Shown here: positions 1 through 7,561 of the stretch, in pieces
Layout of the letters: each line of letters starts with the position of its first letter
Numbering within the stretch: the stretch's first letter is position 1
From: SAR116 cluster bacterium AG-355-O21
GTDB lineage: Bacteria; Pseudomonadota; Alphaproteobacteria; Thalassobaculales; Thalassobaculaceae
Length of the DNA: 64,000 nucleotides
Assembly: GCA_003280605.1 (NCBI GenBank)
Contig: QCEM01000007.1
Location: 1-64,000 of the forward strand
Direction: 5' to 3'
Notes under the pieces: generated by a model
Seen by the model: only the letters and a program-made list of their open reading frames with translations
Databases searched by the model: none
What the model was told of the DNA's origin: nothing
Program-made: the position numbers and the translations under genes

Positions 1-1072
1 TGCGCTCGCCGATGCCGGTGTGGCCCCGGACGATATCGATGCTATTTATGTCGGTCAATTTGGCCGCTTTGAACGCCAGGAATTTACCTCAAGCTTGGTT
101 CTCCAAGCAGCTGATGCGTTCCGTTTTAAGCCATCAACACGGGTTGAAAATGCCTGTGCCACAGGTTCCGCAGCGGTCCACCAAGCAGCCAATTATATCG
201 ACGCCAAACGGGGCCGGATGGTGCTCGTCGTCGGGGTTGAAAAAATGACCGCACTGCGCGGTGTTGAGGTTGGCGAAACTTTGCTGACGGCAAGCTATCT
301 GAAAGAAGAAGGTGATACCGAGGGCGGCTTTGCCGGGGTTTTTGGCCAAATTGCCCAGCAGTATTATCAACGTTACGGCGATCAGACCGACGCTTTGGCG
401 ATGATTGCTGCAAAAAATCATAAAAACGGCTGTGCCAATCCTTGGGCGCAGATGCGTAAGGATTTTGGCTATGAATTTTGCCGGACGGAATCTGACAAAA
501 ACCCGATTGTTGCAGGGCCGTTAAAGCGGACCGATTGCTCGCTTGTATCGGACGGGGCCGCGGCTGTTGTAATGGCCGATGTTGAAACGGCGTTATCGAT
601 GAGCAAGGCCGTTGCTATTCGCGCCCATGCCCATGTGAATGATTATCTGCCGCTCTCTAAACGCGACATCATTCAGTTTGAAGGGTGCCAACAAGCCTGG
701 CGGCAAGCCTTGCAAAGCGCCAATTTGACCCTTGATGACCTGGATTTCGTCGAGACTCACGACTGCTTCACGATTGCCGAGTTGATCGAGTACGAAGCCA
801 TGGGGTTGACCGCCCCAGGTCAAGGCGCAACGGCGATTGCTGAAGGCTGGACACAGAAGGACGGTAAATTGCCGATCAATCCTTCCGGTGGCCTCAAAGC
901 CAAAGGCCATCCGATCGGCGCAACCGGCGTCTCAATGCATGTGCTGACAGCGATGCAATTGCGCGGTGAGGCAGGGGACATGCAAATCCCTGGTGCCAAG
1001 CTTGGCGGTATTTTCAATATGGGCGGTGCGGCGGTTGCCAATTACGTCTCAATTCTGGAGCCGATTAAGTAG
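1..1072 (+). CDS. Thiolase family protein (acetyl-CoA acetyltransferase/SCP2 type), 5' truncated by window
   Basis: The frame is open from base 2 (ALADAG then VAPDDIDAIYVGQ), so the true start lies upstream of the window. Thiolase landmarks are present: nucleophilic Cys in ENACATGSAAV, a His in VETHDCFTIAE, and the HPIGATGVS loop near the C-terminus. The terminal block is FNMGGAAVANYVSILE, where classical degradative thiolases carry a second catalytic Cys (CxGGG); here Met-Gly-Gly replaces it, as in SCP-x/acetyltransferase-like members. It probably cleaves or transfers acyl groups of CoA esters in the cytoplasm. The gene ends with TAG at 1070-1072, followed by a strong hairpin. Its operon partners are outside the window; it faces the convergent MFS gene. 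Family assignment is firm; substrate is unknown. Confidence 0.85.
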   Translation, partial: ALADAGVAPDDIDAIYVGQFGRFERQEFTSSLVLQAADAFRFKPSTRVENACATGSAAVHQAANYIDAKRGRMVLVVGVEKMTALRGVEVGETLLTASYLKEEGDTEGGFAGVFGQIAQQYYQRYGDQTDALAMIAAKNHKNGCANPWAQMRKDFGYEFCRTESDKNPIVAGPLKRTDCSLVSDGAAAVVMADVETALSMSKAVAIRAHAHVNDYLPLSKRDIIQFEGCQQAWRQALQSANLTLDDLDFVETHDCFTIAELIEYEAMGLTAPGQGATAIAEGWTQKDGKLPINPSGGLKAKGHPIGATGVSMHVLTAMQLRGEAGDMQIPGAKLGGIFNMGGAAVANYVSILEPIK

Positions 1073-1104
1073 GCACCGGCAACAAGCCAGACGGCAACGC
1101 CTGC

Positions 1105-1142
1105 AAAAAACCCTCAGGTCACGGCGTGACCTGGGGGCTTTA
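1105..1142. terminator. Intrinsic terminator between convergent thiolase and MFS genes
   Basis: Bases 1111-1122 pair with 1126-1137 in a 12-bp stem with one G-U pair and a GGC loop. The stem is preceded on the plus strand by AAAAAA (1105-1110), which becomes a U6 tract for minus-strand transcripts, and followed by CTTT. It should work best for the minus-strand MFS gene, whose stop lies at 1217, and also close the thiolase transcript. Confidence 0.75.
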
Positions 1143-1216
1143 AGACCATTGCCGCCATCGCCGAACAGAATGCTGCAGTCATGCTCGATGGCGCAGCCCG
1201 CGCCACCTTGCGGCGC

Positions 1217-2452
1217 TTAGGCGACGCCAATCTGCCGGCGGCGCCCGATCAGTAACCACAAGGCAATCCCGAAATTTAAGAGGTTCCAGGCAATACCGTT
1301 TAAAAAGGCCATTTGATATGAGCCGGTCAGGTCATAGATTTCCCCAGACATCCAACCGCCAATTGCCATGCCGACGATTGTCGCCATCAGCACCAAACTG
1401 ACTTTTGAGGCCGCTTCACGGGCCGGAAAATAATCCCGCACGATCAAGGCATAGCTGGGCACGATACCGCCCTGGGCAAGGCCAAAGAAGGCCGACACCA
1501 GATACAACGACACCAGACCGTCAAAAGGTAAGTAAAACAGCAACGCCAAAGTTTGCAGAAATGAGCCAAGAAGTAAGGTGCGCAGGCCGCCGATACGATC
1601 GGCAATCACCCCCGAGACAAGCCGGCTGACAATCCCAAAACCAAGCATCACAGCCAACATCTGAGCCCCCAGGGCCGGACCGAAACCAAGGTCAACACAA
1701 TAGGCCACGATATGCACCTGCGGCATGGCCATGGCGATACAGCAAGCAAGCCCGGCAACCACCAACAGAATCTGCAACCGCCGCGAGCGGCCTTTGTCAC
1801 CTGCGGTATTTTCATCTTCGCTGCGCACTTCGGCACTATCCTGCCGCGGTGACGGCCGACGCATAAGTAATGTCAGCGGGATCATTGTGAGAATGCAAAA
1901 CACCCCCACCACCACATGCGCTTGCCGCCACCCAATTTCCTCGACCAAATACTGCAAAATGGGCGGCCAAATCGTCCCCGATAGATAATTGCCGCTGGCC
2001 ACAATCGCCACCGCGATCCCACGCCGCCGCTGAAACCACAGCGACAGATCACCAACCAATGGGCCAAAGGTAGCCGAGCTGCCGAGCATGCCGATCAAGA
2101 CGGCTTGGGCAAGCACAAATTGCCAGAACGAGGTCGCCGTGGCGGCGGCTAAATAGCCGACGCAAATCATCACCGCACCAAAAATGATCGGCCGGCAAAC
2201 CCCTAACCGATCGGCCACACGGCCCATCAAAATACCGCCACAAGCAAAGCCAATCATGGTCGCGGTATAGGCGAGAGACACCTCGCCACGATCAACCCCG
2301 AACTCCTCTTGGATGGCCGGCAAAATGACCACGGCGGACCACAAGCCGATGCCACCAATCGTGGCCAAGGTGAGTGAAACCAAAAGCCGATACCAGGCAT
2401 AAGGCCCGTCAATATCAGCTGCATCACCGGCGGCAATCTGCGGCATGTTCAT
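1217..2452 (-). CDS. Major facilitator superfamily transporter
   Basis: A 411-residue, very hydrophobic protein of normal MFS_1 length (about 12 membrane segments). The hallmark loop between segments 2 and 3 is present (GILMGRVADRLG), with a related motif in the second half (SRLVSGVIADRIGG). It resembles monocarboxylate/oxalate-formate type permeases in overall layout, but the substrate cannot be inferred. It lies 21 bases downstream of apt on the same strand, so the two are probably co-transcribed; that may hint at a purine-related or simply opportunistic pairing. No Shine-Dalgarno is visible ahead of the ATG at 2452; an alternative ATG lies two codons in. It ends 75 bases from a strong terminator. 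Confidence 0.85.
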   Translation of the reverse strand: MNMPQIAAGDAADIDGPYAWYRLLVSLTLATIGGIGLWSAVVILPAIQEEFGVDRGEVSLAYTATMIGFACGGILMGRVADRLGVCRPIIFGAVMICVGYLAAATATSFWQFVLAQAVLIGMLGSSATFGPLVGDLSLWFQRRRGIAVAIVASGNYLSGTIWPPILQYLVEEIGWRQAHVVVGVFCILTMIPLTLLMRRPSPRQDSAEVRSEDENTAGDKGRSRRLQILLVVAGLACCIAMAMPQVHIVAYCVDLGFGPALGAQMLAVMLGFGIVSRLVSGVIADRIGGLRTLLLGSFLQTLALLFYLPFDGLVSLYLVSAFFGLAQGGIVPSYALIVRDYFPAREAASKVSLVLMATIVGMAIGGWMSGEIYDLTGSYQMAFLNGIAWNLLNFGIALWLLIGRRRQIGVA

Positions 2453-2473
2453 TTAAACTTTATTTAGGAGGGT

Positions 2474-2989
2474 TTATGCATCGTAACTAATCAGTGATGT
2501 GAACGGGATGTCCAACGCAGCCCGGCCATTTAGGAAACTAAGCTCCATAATACACGCCGCACCAACAACCTCACCACCGACTTTACGAACCAGGTCGACA
2601 GCCGCGCGCATGGTCCCGCCGGTGGCCAAAAGGTCATCCAAAATAACAACCCGTTGGCCAGGGCTGATCGCGCCTTCCTGAACTTCAACAATATCCGACC
2701 CGTATTCGAGATCGTATCGCAACGGCACTGTCTTGCCCGGCAGCTTACCCTGCTTACGGACCATCTGAAAACCCAGCCCCAGTTGCATCGCCAAAGGCGC
2801 GGCCACAAGAAAGCCCCGGGATTCAATACCAATCAGAATGTCTGGTTGAAAGTCGTTGACTGCCTCGGCCAGGCGCTGGACCGTTACCTTCCAGGCCGAA
2901 GGATCTGCTAGAAGCGTGGAAATATCATAAAATAAAATGCCTGCTTTGGGAAAATCTGGCACTTCGCGAATATATGCCTTCAGGTCCAT
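2474..2989 (-). CDS. apt: Adenine phosphoribosyltransferase
   Basis: Converts adenine plus PRPP to AMP in purine salvage. The 171-residue product has the usual Apt length, the N-terminal [23 protein letters not shown] block, the GIESRGFL motif and the PRPP-binding site [15 protein letters not shown] start it at the ATG at 2989, which has AGGTGG five bases upstream, rather than the in-frame GTG at 2998 that would overlap that site. The stop lies 21 bases before the MFS gene, suggesting a two-gene transcript. A perfect TTGACA (minus strand, 3038-3033) lies upstream but without a convincing -10 element. Identification is firm. Confidence 0.95.
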   Translation of the reverse strand: MDLKAYIREVPDFPKAGILFYDISTLLADPSAWKVTVQRLAEAVNDFQPDILIGIESRGFLVAAPLAMQLGLGFQMVRKQGKLPGKTVPLRYDLEYGSDIVEVQEGAISPGQRVVILDDLLATGGTMRAAVDLVRKVGGEVVGAACIMELSFLNGRAALDIPFTSLISYDA

Positions 2990-3083
2990 GACCACCACCT
3001 ATGTGAAACGTTGCCCGCATGGGTTTAACGTTTGTCAAAGGTGGTGGCCAGGAATTTGATTGCCGCCAGCTGCGGCCTTGCGA

Positions 3084-3284
3084 TCATTCGGCCGCGACCT
3101 TATTGCCGGCGCTTTGGCCACCGAATTGCCGCCGCAGATCGCTTAGGCCACGACCTAAGGCGGCGAAGGTTGCTTTGATCAAGCCGGCAAAAACCTGCCC
3201 GCGGATCTGATGTGCCCGGCGCATGCCGGCGCGGATGGTTGCGTCATCGATGGTGGTTTGGGTTAAGTCAAAATCATTGGTCAT
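3084..3284 (-). CDS. Small RSP_7527/DUF1127-neighbour-type protein
   Basis: A 66-residue basic protein: an acidic, Thr-rich head (MTNDFDLTQTTIDDATIR) followed by an amphipathic basic helix region (AHQIRGQVFAGLIKATFAALGRGLSDLRRQFG). This resembles the small alphaproteobacterial proteins annotated RSP_7527, related in style to DUF1127 proteins, some of which are RNA-binding or stress-linked; function here is unproven. I chose the ATG at 3284 because GAGGAAA sits seven bases upstream; the longer frame from 3320 lacks a site. It is divergent from a GcvA-like LysR gene, a pairing common for DUF1127 genes, and lies upstream of apt on the same strand. Confidence 0.6.
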   Translation of the reverse strand: MTNDFDLTQTTIDDATIRAGMRRAHQIRGQVFAGLIKATFAALGRGLSDLRRQFGGQSAGNKVAAE

Positions 3285-3318
3285 TTCTGTTTTCCTCATG
3301 TTTGCGTCTTTCGATGAC

Positions 3319-3360
3319 ATATAATTTGCTTTAAAATTTGACTAAAACAACAGATTATAT
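3319..3360. promoter_or_regulatory. Divergent promoter region between small gene and LysR regulator
   Basis: An AT-rich stretch bounded by a perfect inverted repeat, ATATAAT (3319-3325) and ATTATAT (3354-3360), 28 bases apart. Each arm reads as a plausible -10 element directed outwards towards its gene (minus for the small gene, plus for the LysR gene). The -35 matches are weak. A LysR-type site between the arms would allow joint control; this is inference. Confidence 0.35.
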
Positions 3361-3385
3361 CTCAAAAATGACTTGAGGTTTTCTC

Positions 3386-4348
3386 ATGCATCAAGCTTTA
3401 CCGGCGCTTAACGCTTTACGGGCCTTTGAGGCAGCCGCGCGCCATCTCAGCATGTCGAAGGCGGCAGCGGAGCTGTTTGTCAGCCCCAGCGCCTTAAGCC
3501 ATCAAATTCGCGGATTAGAAGCGTTTCTGGATGTTAAATTATTTGACCGCAAGGGACGTCAGATCGTTCTTACCACTGCCGGCAAACAGCTTTATCCCGG
3601 CCTGCGACTTGGTTTTGGGCAGATCCTTGACGCCGTTGAAGGGCTGCGGGCCTTAGACACAAGTCATGTTCTTGTGGTCAGCACACCACCAGGGTTTGCC
3701 GCCAAATGGTTGGCACCGCGGCTGTACCGGTTCTCCAGTGCCAATACCGACATTGACACCCGGTTGTCCTCATCCATGGTGCAGTCAAATTTTCAAAGTG
3801 ACGGGGTTCACATATCAATCCGTAATCTGCCCGACAGTGCGCCGCGGGCCGATGAGCTGACCTATGAAAAATTGATTGATATCGACTATATCGCCGTTTG
3901 CAGTCCACGTATCCTCGGCAATGGCGGCGACGGCCCGGATTACAGCTTGCTGCAGCGGTTGCCGCTGATCCATGACGAAACCCTTAGCGGCCGCAGTGAC
4001 ATTCTGCGCTGGCAGGAATTTCTCGAGGCCATTGGCCATCGTCGGGCAGATGTTGACCGCGGCCTCCGCTTCAATGTCGCCGATCATGCGCTAGATGCCG
4101 CCGTCGAGGGCGCCGGGCTGCTTTTGACTCACGCACTTTTAGCCCATGATGATATCCGCACCGGTCGCTTGGTGATGCCCCTGCCGGACCGCTGCGAGGT
4201 CCGCCGCGCCTATCATCTGGTCTACCCCACGGCCAATGCCGGGATGCCGAAGTTAGTCGCCTTTCGGAAATGGATTTTGGCGGAAATGGGCGCCACCGCA
4301 GCGCGAATGATCGCGCCGCCGGCACGCGACCCGACATTCGGCGGATAA
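3386..4348 (+). CDS. LysR-family transcriptional regulator, GcvA-like
   Basis: 320 residues: N-terminal winged helix (residues about 5-65: LPALNALRAFEAAARHLSMS, then AAAELFVSPSALSHQIRGLE) and a C-terminal LysR substrate-binding domain. The opening and helix sequence match the GcvA group of LTTRs. Translation starts at the ATG at 3386 with TGAGG eight bases upstream; an upstream in-frame ATG at 3368 runs into a stop after two codons. It is transcribed away from the small gene at 3284, so that gene (or its own promoter) is the likely target. It converges on the Lrp gene across a CAC-rich 60-base spacer. DNA-binding role is firm; the effector is unknown. Confidence 0.85.
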   Translation: MHQALPALNALRAFEAAARHLSMSKAAAELFVSPSALSHQIRGLEAFLDVKLFDRKGRQIVLTTAGKQLYPGLRLGFGQILDAVEGLRALDTSHVLVVSTPPGFAAKWLAPRLYRFSSANTDIDTRLSSSMVQSNFQSDGVHISIRNLPDSAPRADELTYEKLIDIDYIAVCSPRILGNGGDGPDYSLLQRLPLIHDETLSGRSDILRWQEFLEAIGHRRADVDRGLRFNVADHALDAAVEGAGLLLTHALLAHDDIRTGRLVMPLPDRCEVRRAYHLVYPTANAGMPKLVAFRKWILAEMGATAARMIAPPARDPTFGG

Positions 4349-4408
4349 CCGACGGCGGTCGCCGGCATGACGGCCACCACCACCAACACCGCCGCCACCA
4401 TCCAATGC

Positions 4409-4870
4409 TCACAGCGGTAAGGCGGTTTTATAGACAACCTGTTTCAAGGCAAAACTTGAGCGGATACTGGCAACCCCTGGCACGCGGGTAAGCTGATCCA
4501 TCAAAAAGCGCTCATATGCGGCCAGATCCGCCGCCACCACACGCAGCATATAATCAGCATCGCCTGTCATCAGATAACATTCCATGACCTCCGGCCAACC
4601 AGCCACCGCCGCCTCAAAAGTTCGCAGTGCATCTTCAACCTGTCGCTCTAAAGAAACATGTAAAAAAACACTTACCGGCAGGCCAACGGCGTTCTGGTCA
4701 AGCAAGGTCACGTGATTGGCGATGACCCCAAGGTCTTGCAACTTTCGGACCCGCCGAAGACAGGGTGATTGCGACAAGCCGACCTGTTCTGCAAGCTCAA
4801 CATTGCTGATCCGAGCGTCACTTTGCATCACACGTAAAATACGTAGATCTATCGCGTCTAAGTCACTCAT
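4409..4870 (-). CDS. Lrp/AsnC family transcriptional regulator
   Basis: 153 residues with the usual two-domain layout: an N-terminal helix-turn-helix ([21 protein letters not shown] then [17 protein letters not shown]) and a C-terminal RAM domain ([17 protein letters not shown], with [19 protein letters not shown]). Such regulators sense amino acids or 2-oxoacids. It is divergent from the E1-type dehydrogenase at 5004, with 133 bases between them, which makes that gene the likely target. An analogous pairing is known in Pseudomonas putida, where mdeR (Lrp family) sits with mdeA and the E1-like mdeB; no mdeA (methionine gamma-lyase) is seen here. Confidence 0.88.
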   Translation of the reverse strand: MSDLDAIDLRILRVMQSDARISNVELAEQVGLSQSPCLRRVRKLQDLGVIANHVTLLDQNAVGLPVSVFLHVSLERQVEDALRTFEAAVAGWPEVMECYLMTGDADYMLRVVAADLAAYERFLMDQLTRVPGVASIRSSFALKQVVYKTALPL

Positions 4871-4900
4871 AAATAGATTCCACCTGTAAACGGGTAAAAT

Positions 4901-4915
4901 TGGCAGGATATGCTA
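4901..4915. promoter_or_regulatory. Candidate Lrp-type operator
   Basis: The minus strand reads TAGCATATCCTGCCA, which fits 12 of 15 positions of the general Lrp box YAGHAWATTWTDCTR as I recall it. It lies 31 bases upstream of the lrp start and 88 bases upstream of the E1 gene. No clear sigma-70 promoter was recognised beside it, so this is a weak call. Confidence 0.3.
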
Positions 4916-5003
4916 ATTTTGACGTATTTTTTAACAACAACGCAAGAACTTACGTTTTCGGTAATGCTATCGTAGGGACGGTCCAATCATAGGGAAGCAC
5001 GAC

Positions 5004-7439
5004 ATGGCCCATACCACAGCTGCGAACGACATCGGCAATGCCATATCGCGTTTACCGTCCGCCGATGACTTACATTGCCTGCAGAAGTTGGAGCGAAAGG
5101 TTTTATGGCTGTCCAGTTGGATTGTGCATAACGCCAATCATGAACGACCAGGCGATGACCAATTAAAAGTCGGTGGCCATCAAGCGTCCTGCGCCTCGAT
5201 TAACACCTTGGCAACGGCCTTATACTTCCATGAACTCTCCTCCCGCGACCGAGTCGCCGTGAAACCTCATGCCAGCCCGATTTTCCATGCCATTCAATAT
5301 TTGCTTGGCCAGCAAAGCCGCGACAAGCTTGAGAATTTTCGCTCCTTAGACGGCGCCCAAGCCTATCCGTCGCGCACCAAAGACAGTGATGACGTTGATT
5401 TTTCCACCGGCTCGGTCGGTCTTGGGGTGGCGATGACCAGCTTCACCAGCTTGGTACAAGACTACATCCATGCCCATCAATGGGGCCACAATAGCGATGG
5501 CCGGATGATCGCGTTGGTCGGTGACGGTGAGCTTGATGAAGGCAATATCTACGAAGCGTTGCTGGAAGGTTGGAAACATGACCTGCGCAACACATGGTGG
5601 GTGATCGACTATAACCGGCAAAGCCTTGACGGTGTTGTCTCCGAAGGTTTGCGCGAACGTATCGATGATATTTTCAGCTCCATGGGCTGGCAGGTTGTGA
5701 CCATCAAATATGGCCACAAGCTCACCGCCGCTTTTGCGCAACCCGGCGGCGATCGACTGCGCCAGTGGATTGATGAATGCCCGAATGATTTATATGCCGC
5801 GCTCTGTTTCCAAGGGGGCAGCGCGTGGCGGGAACACCTTAACCGCGATCTGGCCGACTCACCGCCAACAATTGCCATCATTAAGCAATGCGATGACGAC
5901 CAGTTAGCCGAATTGATGACCAATCTCGGCGGCCATGATTTAACCGCCGTTATCGAGGCTTTTGCCGGCATTGATCATGACCGCCCGGTATGTTTCGTGG
6001 CCTATACGGTGAAGGGATACGGCCTGCCGCTGGCTGGGCACAAAGACAATCACGCCGGTCTTATGACACCGGCGCAAATCGACGCCTTGCGCACACAAAT
6101 GAATGTTCAAACCGGCGAAGAATGGGAAAAATTTGCAGGCTTAGAGCTTGGTGCCGAACGCTTGCAGCGGTTCCTCACGGCCAACCGCTTCAGTGCCGAC
6201 GGGGCCCGGCGCTACAACGCACCGACAATCCCCGTGCCGGAAAGCCTGCCTTTCGATGCCGCCCGTGAAGCTTCAACACAGGAAGGTTTTGGCCGCATTT
6301 TGCACCTTTTGGGGCGCGGTGACAGCCCCTTGGCAGACCGCATCATCACCACCTCGCCAGATGTGACCGTGTCAACCAACCTCGGTGGCTGGGTCAATCA
6401 GCGGGGTCTATTTGCCCGTAATCCACATGCCGATACGTTTCGCATTCGGCACATTCCATCGGCACAAAAATGGGAACGTTCCGAGCGCGGCCAACACTTG
6501 GAGCTTGGCATTGCAGAAAATAATCTTTTCATTGCGCTCGCGGCCATGGGGCTATCGCATTCGCTGTTTGGGGAGCGGTTAATCCCCATCGGCACTGTTT
6601 ATGATCCGTTTATTCAGCGCGGTCTGGATGCCCTCAACTACGCTTGCTATCAAGACGCGCGCTTCATGTTGGTTGCCACCCCCTCAGGGGTTAGCCTGGC
6701 GCCGGAAGGGGGTGCCCATCAGTCAGTGGGCACACCGATGATCGGCATGGCGCAGGACGGCTTGGCGGCATTTGAACCTGCCTTTGTTGATGAGCTTGCC
6801 GAAATCATGCGGTGGTCATTTGATTATATGCAACGTGACAGCAATGCTGCCGATGACGGCGATTGGCCGCGCGACCAAAGCGGCGGCTCGGTCTATCTGC
6901 GCTTATCGACTCGCAAACTTGAGCAAATCCAGCGACCGTTTGATGACGATATTCAACACGGCACCGTCATGGGCGGTTATTGGCTGCGTCGGCCAGGCCC
7001 AAATTGCGAAGTTGTGATTGCTTACCAAGGGGCCGTGGCGCCGGAGGCCATTCACGCCGCCGGCCTCATTGGTGAAGACCGCCGTGACATTGGGGTTTTA
7101 GCTGTCACCTCAGCTGACCGTCTGTCAGCCCATTGGCATGCTGCCCAACGAGCCCGCCGCAATGGCGATCACAGCGCAATGTCACATGTCGAAAAACTGC
7201 TGGCACCCTTACCCAGGCAAACAGGTTTGGTGACGGTGATTGATGGCTACCCGACAACCTTGTCATGGCTTGGCGGGGTTTATGGACATCGGGTCCAACC
7301 GCTTGGCATCGATCATTTTGGGCAATCAGGGACGCTTGATCAGGTTTATCGTCGCTACGAAATTGATGCCGCTGCAATCATTCAGGCGGCGCAGGACGTT
7401 TTTGTCTCGCGGCCTATTTTCCGAGCCAGCCCAGTATAA
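5004..7439 (+). CDS. Homodimeric-type 2-oxoacid (pyruvate) dehydrogenase E1 / AceE-MdeB-like
   Basis: An 811-residue ThDP enzyme of the single-chain AceE/transketolase type, slightly shorter than AceE (about 890). Seen: the opening ERKVLWLSSWIVHNANHERP, the substrate-channel VGGHQASCASI region, and the ThDP site from residue 173, GDGELDEGNIYEALLEGW, closing with DYNRQSLDG. The transketolase-like pyrimidine domain carries the ELGIAENN motif. It would decarboxylate a 2-oxoacid and pass the acyl group to an E2, but no E2 or E3 gene is in the window. Start ATG follows AGGGA. The divergent Lrp regulator suggests induction by an amino acid or its oxoacid, perhaps 2-oxobutyrate by analogy to MdeB; that is inference. 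A GC-rich hairpin (about 7481-7496) follows the stop. Confidence 0.85.
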   Translation: MAHTTAANDIGNAISRLPSADDLHCLQKLERKVLWLSSWIVHNANHERPGDDQLKVGGHQASCASINTLATALYFHELSSRDRVAVKPHASPIFHAIQYLLGQQSRDKLENFRSLDGAQAYPSRTKDSDDVDFSTGSVGLGVAMTSFTSLVQDYIHAHQWGHNSDGRMIALVGDGELDEGNIYEALLEGWKHDLRNTWWVIDYNRQSLDGVVSEGLRERIDDIFSSMGWQVVTIKYGHKLTAAFAQPGGDRLRQWIDECPNDLYAALCFQGGSAWREHLNRDLADSPPTIAIIKQCDDDQLAELMTNLGGHDLTAVIEAFAGIDHDRPVCFVAYTVKGYGLPLAGHKDNHAGLMTPAQIDALRTQMNVQTGEEWEKFAGLELGAERLQRFLTANRFSADGARRYNAPTIPVPESLPFDAAREASTQEGFGRILHLLGRGDSPLADRIITTSPDVTVSTNLGGWVNQRGLFARNPHADTFRIRHIPSAQKWERSERGQHLELGIAENNLFIALAAMGLSHSLFGERLIPIGTVYDPFIQRGLDALNYACYQDARFMLVATPSGVSLAPEGGAHQSVGTPMIGMAQDGLAAFEPAFVDELAEIMRWSFDYMQRDSNAADDGDWPRDQSGGSVYLRLSTRKLEQIQRPFDDDIQHGTVMGGYWLRRPGPNCEVVIAYQGAVAPEAIHAAGLIGEDRRDIGVLAVTSADRLSAHWHAAQRARRNGDHSAMSHVEKLLAPLPRQTGLVTVIDGYPTTLSWLGGVYGHRVQPLGIDHFGQSGTLDQVYRRYEIDAAAIIQAAQDVFVSRPIFRASPV

Positions 7440-7561
7440 GATTAAAAACGGACAATTTGCCGCGCTTGGGGAGTTGACCCGGGCCCTATTCCGGCCCAAT
7501 TTGATCCATAGACGGGCAGCGTTCGCTGCTCCCTCCGCAGACCTTTTCTGGAGTTGATCCT

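Noticed and set aside
966-1220. 84-residue plus-strand frame at the thiolase end
   Set aside because: It overlaps the thiolase coding end and the terminator hairpin, has no family likeness and no good ribosome-binding site.
3010-3038. TTGACA on the minus strand upstream of apt as a promoter
   Set aside because: The -35 is perfect but no -10-like hexamer lies at 16-18 bases (GGCAAC at the expected place).
4349-4408. CAC-rich stretch between LysR and Lrp genes as a repeat array
   Set aside because: Only a short irregular run of CAC/CGC triplets; no periodic repeat or spacer structure.
7481-7530. GC-rich hairpins after the E1 gene (GGGCC/GGCCC and GCAGCG/CGCTGC)
   Set aside because: Short stems without a U tract; not distinct enough to call a terminator.
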